64,000 nt of DNA from Janthinobacterium sp. FW305-129 (GTDB lineage: Bacteria; Pseudomonadota; Gammaproteobacteria; Burkholderiales; Burkholderiaceae_D). The notes below the pieces were generated by a model. That model did no database searches. It saw nothing but the letters and a program-made list of their open reading frames with translations, and had not been told where the DNA came from. Each line of letters starts with the position of its first letter. Position 1 is the stretch's first letter. Made by a program: the position numbers and the translations under genes. Of the stretch, positions 8,940 through 19,200 are shown one piece after another. Location of the stretch: positions 421,145 to 485,144 of the forward strand of contig NZ_JACYMM010000004.1 in NCBI RefSeq assembly GCF_020858115.1, given 5' to 3'.

Positions 8940-9749
8940 TTAAAAATTATTCTTCCACATCCGCAAGGCTGCAAACGCTTCCACGGGCGAAGCGTCGCTG
9001 GCCAGTTTGCCCTCGACCTTCAGGCTGGTCAGGATCGCTGGTTCGCGGTAGCGCAGGAAGGGGTTTGTGGCTTTCTCAATGGCAATGGTCGACGGTACGG
9101 TCGCTAAACCTTGCTGGCGTTTTTCCGTGTCGATGGCGATGCGTTCCTGCAAGGCCGCATTGCCCGGCTCGACGGCGTTGGCGAAGCGCAGATTGGACAA
9201 GGTGTACTCATGCGCGCAAAATACCTCGGTATCGTCGGGCAGGGCGGCCAGCTTGCCCAGCGAATCGGCCATTTGCCCCGGCGTGCCTTCGAACAGGCGG
9301 CCGCAACCACCCGCAAACAGGGTGTCGCCGGAAAACAGCCACGGTGCGCCGCTGCGCTCGTCGCGCTGGCGCACGTAGGCGATATGGCCCTTGGTATGGC
9401 CTGGCACGTCGATGACGGCCAGTTGCAAGCCCAGCTCGGCCACATGGGCGACATCGCCTTCGGCAAGCGGTTCCGTGATGGCTGTGATAGCCTCATTGCG
9501 CGGGCCGAAGACGGGCACGGCGAAATGCTGCAACAATTCAGGGACGCCGCCCGTGTGGTCGGCGTGGTGGTGCGTGAGTAAAATGGCGGACAAGGTCAAC
9601 TGATGGGCTTGCAGCGCATCGAGGATGGCCGTCGCATCGCCGGGGTCGACCACAGCGGCGTGGCGGCCGTCATGGATCAGCCACAGGTAATTGTCGGCAA
9701 AGGCGGGCACGGCAAGTACCGATAAAGCGTGTTCAGGGGAGTGTGTCAT
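8940..9749 (-). CDS. gloB: Hydroxyacylglutathione hydrolase (glyoxalase II)
   Basis: 269 aa, metallo-beta-lactamase fold. It hydrolyses S-lactoylglutathione to lactate and glutathione, the second step of methylglyoxal detoxification. The metal-binding motif [10 protein letters not shown] is intact, as are [27 protein letters not shown] and HEYTLSN; the C-terminal substrate-binding part follows. The open frame extends upstream, but I start at ATG 9749 ([10 protein letters not shown]), where the family begins. It is transcribed away from the methyltransferase/rnhA/dnaQ group with only about 20 bases between the start codons, so the promoters overlap. Confidence 0.94.
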   Translation of the reverse strand: MTHSPEHALSVLAVPAFADNYLWLIHDGRHAAVVDPGDATAILDALQAHQLTLSAILLTHHHADHTGGVPELLQHFAVPVFGPRNEAITAITEPLAEGDVAHVAELGLQLAVIDVPGHTKGHIAYVRQRDERSGAPWLFSGDTLFAGGCGRLFEGTPGQMADSLGKLAALPDDTEVFCAHEYTLSNLRFANAVEPGNAALQERIAIDTEKRQQGLATVPSTIAIEKATNPFLRYREPAILTSLKVEGKLASDASPVEAFAALRMWKNNF

Positions 9750-9768
9750 GAGCAAAAGAGAAAACTGA

Positions 9769-10545
9769 ATGGACAGTGCGGCATCCGAAAAATCCATTAT
9801 AGCGCTTGACGGCTGGTTGCAGACGCCGGCCGGCCTGTACGTGCGTGCCTGGGAGCAGCAATGCCTCGACAGCCTGACCGTCGATATCTTCGGCTTTAAC
9901 GCCGTGCAGATCGGCTTGCCGCAGCTCGATGCGCTGGCCGCCAGCCGCATGCCGAACAAATGGCTGCTCGATGCGCGCCTGCCTTCGCAATCGCCGCAGG
10001 GCAGCCGGCTGACCCTCGTGTCGGCCTTCGACGAGCTGCCGTTCGACTCGCAAAGCCTGGACCTGGTGGTCTTGCCGCACGTGCTCGAATTTGCCGCCGA
10101 GCCGCACCAGGTCTTGCGCGAGGTCGAGCGCGTGCTGATCCCGGAAGGGCGCGTGATCGTCTGCGGCTTCAATCCGGCCAGCCTGTGGGGCATGCGCCAG
10201 GGTCTGGGGCGGATCACGGGACGCCACTACTTGCCGCGGGCTGGCGAACTGATCTCTATGCCGCGCATGAAAGACTGGTTAAAATTGCTGAATATGGGCG
10301 TCAGCCAAAGCCACTTCGGCTGCTACGCACCTGCCTGCAGGACGGAAAAATGGCTGCGCCGAAACGTCTTCATGGACAAGGCCGGTGCGCGCTGGTGGCC
10401 ATATCTGGGCGCAGTGTATATAGTGCAGGCGATCAAGCGCGTCAAAGGGATGCGTTTGATCGGTCCGGCGTGGACCAAAAAACCGGCGACGGCGCCCGCA
10501 GGCGCACCGGTCACGAATAAAAGGCGGGAACAGCAAGATGGATAA
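9769..10545 (+). CDS. Class I SAM-dependent methyltransferase
   Basis: 258 aa. The central part matches methyltransferase domain 11: [20 protein letters not shown] (motif II/III region), then [22 protein letters not shown]. The N-terminal glycine-rich SAM motif is weak. Orthologues are typically found between gloB and rnhA in beta-proteobacteria, so the context is conserved, but I cannot name the substrate. Its last eight bases overlap rnhA. Confidence 0.8.
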   Translation: MDSAASEKSIIALDGWLQTPAGLYVRAWEQQCLDSLTVDIFGFNAVQIGLPQLDALAASRMPNKWLLDARLPSQSPQGSRLTLVSAFDELPFDSQSLDLVVLPHVLEFAAEPHQVLREVERVLIPEGRVIVCGFNPASLWGMRQGLGRITGRHYLPRAGELISMPRMKDWLKLLNMGVSQSHFGCYAPACRTEKWLRRNVFMDKAGARWWPYLGAVYIVQAIKRVKGMRLIGPAWTKKPATAPAGAPVTNKRREQQDG

Positions 10546-10975
10546 GGTAGAGATTTACGCCGATGGCGCATGCAAGGGCAATCCCGGCACAGGCGGCTGG
10601 GGCGCGCTGATGGTGGCCGATGGTGCCAAGAAAGAAATTTACGGCGGGGAACTGAATACGACGAATAACCGCATGGAATTGAAGGCCGTGATCGAAGCCT
10701 TGACGGCGCTCAAACGTCCGTGTCAGGTAGTGATGTATACCGATAGCCAGTACGTGCAGAAGGGCATCAGCGAATGGATCCACGGCTGGAAGGCGCGCGG
10801 CTGGAAAACGGCGGCCAAGGCGCCCGTGAAGAACGTCGACCTGTGGCAGGCGCTGGACGCGGCCCAGGCCGTGCATGAAGTGGAATGGCGCTGGGTGCGT
10901 GGCCACAATGGCCATCCGGGCAACGAGCGGGCCGATCAGTTGGCCAACCTGGGCGTGGAAACCGTGCGCGCGTAA
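10538..10975 (+). CDS. rnhA: Ribonuclease HI
   Basis: 145 aa (E. coli 155). It degrades the RNA strand of RNA:DNA hybrids. The DEDD catalytic set is visible: Asp in [11 protein letters not shown], Glu in [13 protein letters not shown], Asp in YTDSQYV, and the C-terminal Asp in NERADQLAN; the basic handle GWKARGWKT is present. The start codon lies inside the methyltransferase gene (8-base overlap), suggesting coupled translation. dnaQ follows 87 bases downstream, the classical rnhA-dnaQ neighbourhood. Confidence 0.96.
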   Translation: MDKVEIYADGACKGNPGTGGWGALMVADGAKKEIYGGELNTTNNRMELKAVIEALTALKRPCQVVMYTDSQYVQKGISEWIHGWKARGWKTAAKAPVKNVDLWQALDAAQAVHEVEWRWVRGHNGHPGNERADQLANLGVETVRA

Positions 10976-11062
10976 GCACAGCCAACGTCGCTAGTTGTAA
11001 TCGCAGGGCACAGGTTTGCTATACTGTGCCCTTCGCTTTTTGCTTTTACGAATGAATCCGCC

Positions 11063-11779
11063 ATGCGTCAAATTGTTCTCGATACTGAAACCACCGGCCT
11101 GAACCCGCGCACGGGCGATCGCATCCTGGAGATCGGGGCGGTCGAGCTGAACAACCGCATGTTGACGGGAAATAATTTCCACCACTACATCAATCCCGAG
11201 CGCGATTCGGAAGAGGGCGCGTTGGCCGTCCATGGATTGACGACGGAATTCCTCAGCGACAAGCCGAAATTCGCGGAAATCGCCGACGAATTCCGCGCCT
11301 ACATCGCCGGCGCCGAACTGATCATCCACAACGCCCCGTTCGATATCGGCTTCCTCAACGCGGAATTCAAGCGCCTGAACCTGCCGCCGGTCCACGAACA
11401 AGTAGCCGGCGTGATCGATACCCTGGTGCAAGCAAAGGAAATGCATCCCGGCAAACGCAATTCGCTCGACGCCCTGTGCGACCGCTACGGCGTCTCGAAC
11501 GCCCATCGCAAGCTGCACGGCGCATTGCTCGACTCCGAATTGCTGGCCGACGTCTACCTGGCCATGACGCGCGGGCAAAACAGCCTGAGCATGGAAGAAG
11601 AAGTGGAAGTGGCCGCCGACGGCGCCGCCCTGGAAATCGTGCCCCTGGCCGAAGTCATCTTCCAGAGCGCCACGGCCGACGAGCTGGCCGCCCACGAAGC
11701 CACCATCGTCGGCCTTGACAAGGCCGCCAAAGGCCAGTGCATCTGGACTGCCGTCACGGCTCCCCCGGCGGCCATCTGA
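11063..11779 (+). CDS. dnaQ: DNA polymerase III epsilon subunit (3'-5' proofreading exonuclease)
   Basis: 238 aa. The DEDDh exonuclease motifs are intact: Exo I LDTETTGLNP (about 6-15), Exo II HNAPFDIGFLN (about 92-102) and Exo III with HGALLDSELLADVY (about 152-165). The C-terminal tail would bind the alpha subunit. It edits errors during replication. It lies downstream of rnhA and upstream of tRNA-Val on the same strand. Confidence 0.96.
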   Translation: MRQIVLDTETTGLNPRTGDRILEIGAVELNNRMLTGNNFHHYINPERDSEEGALAVHGLTTEFLSDKPKFAEIADEFRAYIAGAELIIHNAPFDIGFLNAEFKRLNLPPVHEQVAGVIDTLVQAKEMHPGKRNSLDALCDRYGVSNAHRKLHGALLDSELLADVYLAMTRGQNSLSMEEEVEVAADGAALEIVPLAEVIFQSATADELAAHEATIVGLDKAAKGQCIWTAVTAPPAAI

Positions 11780-11860
11780 GAAAAAATCAGGGCACGGTAA
11801 ATTTCCTGCCGCCAGCCCTTGCAGATGCCGCAACACCTATGCGATAATTCGCCTCGCTTC

Positions 11861-11935
11861 GGGAGGTTAGCTCAGGGGTAGAGCACTGCATTCACACTGC
11901 AGGGGTCGCAAGTTCGAAACTTGCACTTCCCACCA
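11861..11935 (+). tRNA. tRNA-Val(CAC)
   Basis: 75 bases with encoded CCA. Acceptor arm GGGAGGT / ACTTCCC (one G-U pair), D arm GCTC/GAGC, anticodon arm CTGCA-TTCACAC-TGCAG with anticodon CAC (reads GUG, Val), five-base variable loop, T arm GCAAG-TTCGAAA-CTTGC, discriminator A. All four stems close. Confidence 0.96.
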
Positions 11936-11967
11936 AGAATTCGCAATACAATCAAGTACTTATATTA

Positions 11968-11998
11968 AAGCCGACACATTATGTGGTCGGCTTTTTTA
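11968..11998. terminator. Terminator between tRNA-Val and the MFS gene
   Basis: Imperfect stem AAGCCGAC / GTCGGCTT with inner CAC-type pairing around ATTATG and a following T6 run. It can end the tRNA transcript and, with A residues on the other side, the convergent violacein/MFS transcript. Confidence 0.8.
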
Positions 11999-12053
11999 TT
12001 GCACGCAGATAACGCTAACGGACGGTTGGCAATGCCAAGCGCGCCGCCAGCCG

Positions 12054-13217
12054 CTAATGCGACAGCACCGAATCGCGCGACCTGTGCCCGAGGTAGGGCA
12101 GCAAGCTGATGAATCCAAGCACTGCCAGCGCGACGCCGACCCACAGCGGGGAGCGCAGGCCATAGCCGGCGGCAATGCCGAGGCCGCCGAGCCATGAGCC
12201 GGCGCCCAGGCCGATGTTGATGACGGAGGTATGTACGGTGTTGACCAGCGGCCCGGGGTGGGCGGTTTTCATCACGCGGGCGATGATGGCGGGATTCATC
12301 GACATGCCCACCAGGCCGGTGATGACCAGCAAGACGACGCTGATGGTCTTGTCGTGCGCAAAGATGGCGAACAGCGCCAGGCTGATGCTCAGGATAACCA
12401 TGCCCCAGGCCATGATGGGGGTGGTGTAGCGGTCCGCATAAAGGCCGACGACGCCATTGCCCACCACGTTGGCGACGCCGTAGACGCCCAGCAGCCAGGG
12501 TATCGAGGACGCTGGAAAGCCCGTCACCTCGGTCAGGATGGCCGCGAAGTAGCTGAACGCCGCGAAAATCGCACCGATGATGAGGCCGCTGCTGGCATAC
12601 GCTGCCCACAGGTGGCGGTTGCGGAACTCCCCCAGTTCCTTGCCGAGGCTGACGACTTCGGACGGCTTGGCGCGCGGCACCAGCACGGTGATGAGCAGCA
12701 GGCACAAGAGCGCCAGCAGCACCACCAGCCAGAAGCTGGCGCGCCATCCCAGGTGCTGGTCGATGAGCGTAGCGACCGGCACGCCCACCACGGAAGCGAG
12801 CATGAGGCCGCCGATCACGACGGCGGCGGCGCGTCCGCGCGCGTCGGGAGCGACGATGTCTGCGCAGATCGCCAGGGACAGGCCAAAGCAGGTGGCGGCC
12901 GCCACGCCCGTGACCACCCGCGCGATGGCCAGGATGTCATAGCTGGTGGCTGACGCGGCGACGGATTGGGCGACGATATAAAAGCCCAGCAGCCACAGCA
13001 GTCCCTGCTTGTTCGGCACGCGCAGCTTGAGCAGGGCGATGGTGCTCAGCGGGCCGCCGATGACCATGCCCATGGCGTAGAGCGAGATCAGGTAGCCGAT
13101 CCGCGTGACCGGCTCGTCCATGGCCAGGGCCAGTGACGGCATCATGCCCGCCACCATGAATTCGGATGTCGTTAACGAAAAGATCGTCAACCCCAGAATG
13201 TAAACAACCAGCGGCAT
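12054..13217 (-). CDS. MFS transporter downstream of the violacein genes
   Basis: 387 aa with about 12 predicted membrane helices. It resembles DHA1-family drug/sugar efflux proteins of the AraJ type (EFMVAGMMPSLA near the N-terminus, VTGVAAATCFGLSLA, APDARGRAAAVV). A longer frame begins at TTG 13232, but GAAGGA inside that stretch lies seven bases before ATG 13217, so I take the ATG. It follows vioE by 63 bases on the same strand with only a short GC hairpin between. It is therefore likely part of or a neighbour to the vio operon; a role in exporting violacein, an intermediate or an indole compound is inference. Confidence 0.85.
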   Translation of the reverse strand: MPLVVYILGLTIFSLTTSEFMVAGMMPSLALAMDEPVTRIGYLISLYAMGMVIGGPLSTIALLKLRVPNKQGLLWLLGFYIVAQSVAASATSYDILAIARVVTGVAAATCFGLSLAICADIVAPDARGRAAAVVIGGLMLASVVGVPVATLIDQHLGWRASFWLVVLLALLCLLLITVLVPRAKPSEVVSLGKELGEFRNRHLWAAYASSGLIIGAIFAAFSYFAAILTEVTGFPASSIPWLLGVYGVANVVGNGVVGLYADRYTTPIMAWGMVILSISLALFAIFAHDKTISVVLLVITGLVGMSMNPAIIARVMKTAHPGPLVNTVHTSVINIGLGAGSWLGGLGIAAGYGLRSPLWVGVALAVLGFISLLPYLGHRSRDSVLSH

Positions 13218-13253
13218 AGCAATATCCTTCAAGAGTAATGACTAAGACACGGG

Positions 13254-13280
13254 CCAGGCCTGGCGCGCGTCTTGGCCTGG
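13254..13280 (-). other. GC hairpin between vioE and the MFS gene
   Basis: Stem CCAGGCC / GGCCTGG with a 13-base loop directly after the vioE stop codon. It lacks a T run, so it is not a standard terminator; it could stabilise the upstream vio transcript or attenuate the transporter. Confidence 0.4.
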
Positions 13281-13862
13281 TCAGGTGTTGCAAGACGTAA
13301 AGACGCTGTCCGGAATGTCGCCGACAAACAGGTTGGGGAAGTCGCGTACCGACAGGTGCTGCGCGTCGTTGCCCGTGACCATGCGCAGCAGGCGGTTGCC
13401 GCCGGCCTCCAGGTAAAAGACCGAGGGCGGCTTGCCCGCCCGCTCGACTACCCAGGCGTCCGCCTCCCGGCCCAGCACGCTGTGGCGGCCGTCGTGACGG
13501 GCACTGCCGTCCAGCAGCACCGCTTGCGGCAGGAACACGGCATGGAACGGCGTCACCTCGTCGGCCAGTGCCGTGCCCTGCAGCTGTTCGCCAGTGGCCT
13601 GCGCCTGCCTCGCGTAGGCCACTTTCTGCTTGCGGCTTTGTTCGCGCCTGGCATCGCCGATTTCCGACATCCACAGCAGGTGTCCATGTTCCTTTTCCGG
13701 CCAGGGATTGAACAGGCCATCGATGCGGCAGATGTTGCGGGCATAGTCGAACCAGCAATAGCCGGACGTGACCTGGTCGTCCTCCTGCATCGGTGTCCAG
13801 TAGGAAATATAGGCGCTGCTCCATTGCAGCGGCAGCAGCGGCGGGGCGAGGTGTGTCGGCAT
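13281..13862 (-). CDS. vioE: Violacein biosynthesis protein VioE
   Basis: 193 aa (191 in Chromobacterium violaceum). Highly similar blocks are RWSSAYVSYW-like QWSSAYISYWTPM, TSGYCWFDYARNICRIDGLFN and VLGREADAW. VioE has a lipoprotein-carrier-like fold and no cofactor. It redirects the short-lived VioB product from chromopyrrolic acid to protodeoxyviolaceinic acid by an indole 1,2-shift, the step that defines violacein rather than staurosporine-type products. GGGAG precedes the ATG, which lies 10 bases after the vioD stop codon. Confidence 0.97.
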   Translation of the reverse strand: MPTHLAPPLLPLQWSSAYISYWTPMQEDDQVTSGYCWFDYARNICRIDGLFNPWPEKEHGHLLWMSEIGDARREQSRKQKVAYARQAQATGEQLQGTALADEVTPFHAVFLPQAVLLDGSARHDGRHSVLGREADAWVVERAGKPPSVFYLEAGGNRLLRMVTGNDAQHLSVRDFPNLFVGDIPDSVFTSCNT

Positions 13863-13872
13863 GGTATCTCCC

Positions 13873-14991
13873 TTAGCGGCCCAGCGCGTAGCCGAGGCTT
13901 GCCATCAGCGCTTCCTGCAGCGACGGCAAGTCCTTGCGGCGCGCGTCGAAGCTGGCGGTCAGCTCTTCATTACTCAGTCCGATACGCTCGCCCACGCTTT
14001 CAAACCACAGGCGGCTGCTGTTGGCGTGGTCCTTGAACAATTGCATCAGGGGCATGGCGCGGGCATTGAAGCTGTCCAGGGCGGCCGCCGCGCCGGCTTC
14101 GGTATTGAGGACCTTGACCAGCAGCAGGGCAGCCACCACCGCCATGGTGGTGCCATGGCCGATGGAAAAATGCCCCGATTGCAGCGCATCGCCGAGCAGC
14201 ACGAACTTGCCGTCGCAGGCCCGGTCGTGGCTGAGGGTCATGAAGTTGCGCCAGCCCTGGCCCGGTTGGCTCTGCAGCGCGTGCTCACCGAGTTCGGCCT
14301 TGAATGTGTTGGCGATAGCAGCGGCGGCATCGCGTTCGGACAGCGCTTCCAGCCCCGCCTTGGCGTACGTTTCTTCGCTGCATTCGACGATAAAGGTGCT
14401 CATCGTGTCCGAGTACTTATAGGCGTGGCCGATGAAAATGCCGTGCTCATTGCTGCGGAACACCAGATTCATCTGGTCGAACAGCTGGGTGGTGCCGTAC
14501 CAGATGTATTTGTTGCGGCCGAAATCGATGTGCGGCGCCAGCGCGGGCGGCAAGTCCAGCGATTTGTAATTGACGCCATTCGACACCACCACCAGGTCGT
14601 ACTCGGATTCCAGCTGCGCCTTGTCGGCCGGCGGCGTTTCATAGCGGATGGCGATACCGGCCGCCACGCACTTGGCGCGCAGGGCCTGCACCAGGGCCTG
14701 GCGTCCGACGCCGCACAGGGTAACGCCGGTGCTCATCAGGTTGGGCTGGTCGTGATGCACGAGCTTGAATTCTTCCAGGAACTGCGGATTGAGCCGTTCC
14801 GGCTGCTCCAGGTAAGAGAGCGGATTGGCGGGATGGCGTGGCGGCCGTCCCGGCAGCACCACGCCCCAGCCCAGCACTTCTTCCGGGGTGTTTTTTTCCG
14901 TAATGCGGATATCCCAGCCGGGCTGGGCCTGTTTCATCTGACTGGCGAAGAGCAGGCCTGCGGGGCCGGCGCCGATAACGAGAATGTTCAT
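13873..14991 (-). CDS. vioD: Protodeoxyviolaceinate monooxygenase VioD
   Basis: 372 aa. An FAD-dependent, NADPH-using aromatic hydroxylase; it hydroxylates one indole ring at C5. The dinucleotide motif GAGPAGLLFASQ is at the N-terminus; EVLGWGVVLPGRP, FGRNKYIWYGT, HAYKYSDTMSTFIVECSEE and the FAD motif LLGDALQSGHFSIGHGT match the Chromobacterium enzyme closely. I start at ATG 14991 (MNILVIGAGP). Its A is the last base of the vioC stop codon (TAATG), so the two genes are translationally coupled. Confidence 0.97.
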   Translation of the reverse strand: MNILVIGAGPAGLLFASQMKQAQPGWDIRITEKNTPEEVLGWGVVLPGRPPRHPANPLSYLEQPERLNPQFLEEFKLVHHDQPNLMSTGVTLCGVGRQALVQALRAKCVAAGIAIRYETPPADKAQLESEYDLVVVSNGVNYKSLDLPPALAPHIDFGRNKYIWYGTTQLFDQMNLVFRSNEHGIFIGHAYKYSDTMSTFIVECSEETYAKAGLEALSERDAAAAIANTFKAELGEHALQSQPGQGWRNFMTLSHDRACDGKFVLLGDALQSGHFSIGHGTTMAVVAALLLVKVLNTEAGAAAALDSFNARAMPLMQLFKDHANSSRLWFESVGERIGLSNEELTASFDARRKDLPSLQEALMASLGYALGR

Positions 14992-16280
14992 TAATTTACC
15001 CTTCCAAGTTTGTACCAAACGTTTTGTTTCTTCTGGATTTGCTGCAATTCATCGTAAGGAACCGATGTGAAGTACAGTTTCTCTGCCATGTCCGGCGGAT
15101 AAACACGGGGGAATTTCTTGTGCATGTAGCGCGTGTAGCGCGTCTGCAGGAAGAAAATCAGATTCGGATTGCTCAGCGCTTCATAGTTGGCGATCGCCAT
15201 GTCCTGCATGGCGTCCGCCTGCACCTTGCGCTGCTGCGTGAATTCGGACAGGGCGGGGCCCAGGGCATTGCCGTGCTTTTCCAGCAGGGAAACGAAGACG
15301 TGGACGTCTTCCAGCGCCATGTTCATGCCTTGTCCGAGGAAGGGGGCGGTGGCATGCGCCGCATCGCCGATCAGCAGGATATTGGCCTTGTAGTGGAAGG
15401 TGCTGGAACGGACATTGATGAGGTCGTTGCTGGGCAGCGCCATGAACTGGTCCAGCATCTCCTGGCGGCGGTCCGGCGGCAGGGTGCCGAAGTAGCGGCT
15501 GAAGAAGTCGGCCATGGCTTCGCGGTTCAGCGTGCCCAGGCTGGGCGTGCCGGTGTAGGGCAGGCACAGGGCGAAGCTGATGCTGCCGTCCGGAATGGTG
15601 GCCGCGCGGCCGGCAAACAGGCCCTTGGAATCCATGCCGAAGAAGTACAGCAAGTCCTTCCGGAAACCCAGGTCCGCCGCGTTCGGCAACACCAGCGTCT
15701 TGTAGCCGTGGCGGAAGTAACTTTGTTTGAACTCGAAACGGCGCATGCCGCTTTGCATGGCGCGCCGCACGGCCGAGTGGGCGCCGTCGGCGCCAATGAC
15801 CAGGTCGCCATACAACTGCTGCACGGTGCCGTCCTGGCCCTGGATCAGCACAATCTTTCTTTCCAGGTCGACATCCAGGCATTTATGCTCAAAGTAATAC
15901 TTCACCGCGTGCTTGACGGCATGCCGGTTCAGCAGGCGCTGGAAGGCCGTGCGGTCCAGCGAGAGGGGAAACAGGCCTTCGAGCGGGGTCAGCTCGCGTA
16001 TCCGGTGCCGGCCGCCCACGCTGAACGCCATGCCGACGATGGGTTCGCCGCACTGGTCGAGTTCCTGTTTGCTGATGCCCGCTCCCAGGACGGCCTTGAT
16101 GCCGCGCACCGTCATGCTCACGCCGATGGCGCGCGAGTTGACCGGATCGGTGTTTGCGGCATTTTTCAGCAACGGATCGCCGCGCTTTTCGATGACGTGG
16201 ACATCGTGTCCCCGTTGCGCCAGATAAATGGCGCTGAGGCTACCTGCCAGGCCTCCGCCGACGATAATGATTTTATGCAT
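14991..16280 (-). CDS. vioC: Violacein synthase VioC (FAD monooxygenase)
   Basis: 429 aa, the same length as in C. violaceum. It oxygenates the second indole ring at C2, giving violaceinic acid after VioD, or deoxyviolacein precursors without VioD. Visible features are GGGLAGSLSAIYLAQRG (FAD motif), SRAIGVSMTVRGIK, YYFEHKCLDVDLE, FRHGYKTLVLP, and GDAAHATAPFLGQGMNMALED. The frame is open far upstream inside vioB, but ATG 16280 (MHKIIIVGGG) is the family start and lies one base after the vioB stop codon. Confidence 0.97.
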   Translation of the reverse strand: MHKIIIVGGGLAGSLSAIYLAQRGHDVHVIEKRGDPLLKNAANTDPVNSRAIGVSMTVRGIKAVLGAGISKQELDQCGEPIVGMAFSVGGRHRIRELTPLEGLFPLSLDRTAFQRLLNRHAVKHAVKYYFEHKCLDVDLERKIVLIQGQDGTVQQLYGDLVIGADGAHSAVRRAMQSGMRRFEFKQSYFRHGYKTLVLPNAADLGFRKDLLYFFGMDSKGLFAGRAATIPDGSISFALCLPYTGTPSLGTLNREAMADFFSRYFGTLPPDRRQEMLDQFMALPSNDLINVRSSTFHYKANILLIGDAAHATAPFLGQGMNMALEDVHVFVSLLEKHGNALGPALSEFTQQRKVQADAMQDMAIANYEALSNPNLIFFLQTRYTRYMHKKFPRVYPPDMAEKLYFTSVPYDELQQIQKKQNVWYKLGRVN

Positions 16281-16281
16281 T

Positions 16282-19200
16282 TCAGGCCTCTCTTGACATC
16301 TTTCCCCGAGATAAATCGGTAAGTTGCTGATTAAAAAACTCCAACATTTCGATCGGTGCCATGCCGATGACGTCGCTCTCAAGGCCGCGTGCGTACTGCG
16401 CCAGCGCCAGGCATTTCTGCGCCAGCATGTCGCAGCCCTGGCTGTAGTCGCTGCTGACCCGGCTGCTGACGGACTCGGGCACGGGCGGTCCCGCATGGCG
16501 GCCGGGCACGCCCGATGGCATGTTCATCAGGGCGGCCGACAGGGGGCGCAGCAGGCCGGTCATGATGTCGATGGACGCATTCATCAGGCGCGAGCGGCGC
16601 AGGCTGCCCAGCGGCTGCTGCGCGAAATGGTGCGCCATCAGCAGAAAGGTCAGTTCGTAGCAGCCCTGATACAGCCGCATCAGCGCGCGCGCCTGCTGGT
16701 CGGTCACCACCGTGCAGTCCGCGCGCGCTTCGAGCACGGGATTCTTCAGCGCCGGCACGGCCGGCTCGAACGGCTTGCCGCAGGCGGAAAACCTGCCGGC
16801 GACGGCACGCAGGCGCTGGAAGTGCGAAGAGGCGAAATGCGGCGAATCGACAGCCACGCCTTCGCCCTGTTCCGTGACGAAGTCGATGGCGAACAGCGCG
16901 CTGTCGCGGTCGGACACTTCCAGCTGGTAGCCGGGATAGGCGCGGTTGGTCAGTTCTTTGAGGAACAGGTGGTGCTCGCCGCCGCGCTTGCCGCCGCTGC
17001 TCTCGAACAGGCCGGGCAGGTCGGCCAGGGCCTGGCGGATCGCGGTATAGAAGGTAGCAATCGATTTGCCCGGCGTGGGAATATAGTCGGGCCATTCGAA
17101 ACGCACGAAGCGGGCCAGCACGTGTTCGGAAAATGGCTCAAATGCAAATTCCGTGTCCAGACCGAAACGCTGGCGCGCCTGCTGGCCCAGCAGCGGGGTG
17201 CCGCCATAATACGGTTCGCCCAGCGCCATCAGCACATTGTTGACTAATAAGTAGTGAATCATTTCTTCATGGGCGATTTCCAGCAACATGCCGCGCGTAC
17301 CGCTGTTGCGGCGCCGGTCTTCGCCGCCGCAGGCCAGTTCCAGCTCGGCCGGCAGCCAGCGGCCGGCCCGCACCAGCGCCGCCCCCTGCGCGTAATTGGG
17401 AATCGAATACGCGGCATACAGGTATTGCAGCATCAGCGACAATTCCAGGTCGATGGCCTTCTTCAGTTCATCGATCAGCTCCGCCTTGCCGCCGATGACG
17501 GGCGTCGGCGCCGGTTGCGGCAGCGCGGCCCTGGCCTTTGCCTCGACCTGCGTCAGGTATTTCAGGAACAGGCGCGATTTTGGCAGCGACAGTTCGCGGG
17601 TGCTGGGCATGTAGTAGCTCTTGTCGCGGTTCTGCGGATCGCACATCTGCCACATCAGGCGCGAATACGTTTCGCACTTGCACTGGTCCGCCAGGCTGAA
17701 GACCTTGTCCGACATGAAGGGATATACGAGCTCGTAGTAGCTCATCACATGCCGGTAGAGGAAGGCGTAATCGACCTGTTCGGCCGGCACGTCGTCGAGG
17801 TCCCAGTCGTCGGGCAGCACGCGCACGCCGAGGTATTGTTTGTCGTTGCCAGTGCCCAGCACGATCCTGGTCGCGCCCGGCTGGCGCCCCGTCAGGGTCA
17901 GCGCCGTGTAGCCGTGCCCGAGCGGCGACGGTTGCTGCTCCACGGCCAGCAGCGCGCCGTCTTCGGCCTGCGCCGGCAGGTCTGCGGGTGCCGCCAGCTC
18001 GCCGCGGAAGCGGCTTTGTACGGTGATGCTCAGCGGAAAATGCTCGTGCTTGTTTCGGTTAGGCGCTTCCAGGTACAGCTGGTTGCTGTCCGATTGCAGC
18101 ACCCAGTCTGCCTCGTCCCACTGCGCCTGCGCGCTGCCCAGGCTGAGCGAACCCGAGGCGGGGGCCTGTTGCAGCGGTACGTCGAAGACGCCGTGGTGGC
18201 GCCAGTGATCGCGGTACAGCTGCTCGGGAATGCGGGCCAGCACGGTGCCGTCACCGTCCTGCAGCAGCAGGTCGCCCAGCGCCTGCTTGCTGCCCAGGGC
18301 ATGCGTGGGATGCTGTTCGGAAACAGCATCCGTGCCGCGCGTGGTAAACGGAATGGCGGTCGGCATGTTGAACGCGACGCGGTTCGCGTGCACTTTTACC
18401 AGCACGGGCCCGAGGCTGGCCTGGCGCGGCTGCAGCAGGCGGCCGGCCGGATAGGTGGCCAGCTCGTCGCGCCGCCACAGGCCGATGCTGCCGGCCAGGT
18501 CGTAGAACACGGGCGAGTCGGGCTTCTGCGGCGTCGACATGTTGAACAGGCAATACTGCACCGTCAGGCCCAGCACCTCGCCGTCGGCCAGTGCTTGCTG
18601 CAAGGCATGCATGCTGGCCGGCAGCGCGAGGTCCGCGTTGAACAGGAAATGCGGGTCTTGCTTGGACACGGAAAACTGAAACAGCCTGGAGCGGCCGAAT
18701 TCATCATCCAGGAAATGCCCGCTGCGTTCCGTGATATGGCCGCTGCCGAGCCAGCGCACCGAATGCGCCTGCGCGATGTCGGCGGTGAACAAGGTGGGCG
18801 TGTTTGGCGTGGCCAGTTTGTCGCTCAAGGTGAACTGGCCGGCGTAGATCAGCGTGGTGTCCGGCTGGGCCGGGTTGTTGTCGATCCACCTGGCGCGGTT
18901 GAACGTGGTGCGCAGGTACGCGTTGTAGTGGCCCCACAGGGCCAGCTTGGCGCCCACCAGCGCGTCTTGCGTATCGACCTCGCCATCGCGCAGCTGGACG
19001 CCCGTGATCCGCGCGTTCTCCCACGAGAAATGATTGTTGCCGCAAAAGTTATAACCCGCCGCCTGGCTGAAGATACCGTCCGGATCGGGCTTGCCCTCCG
19101 CATTGAAACGGGGGGCAAGCTGTTTCAGGTGCGCATGGAATTCGGCGGGCGGCCGGCTCAGGTCGACAGCTTCGCCCGCCATCGATACCGCATTCGTGGC

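Noticed and set aside
13254..13280. Terminator between vioE and the MFS gene
   Set aside because: The hairpin has no T run, so I list it only as a hairpin.
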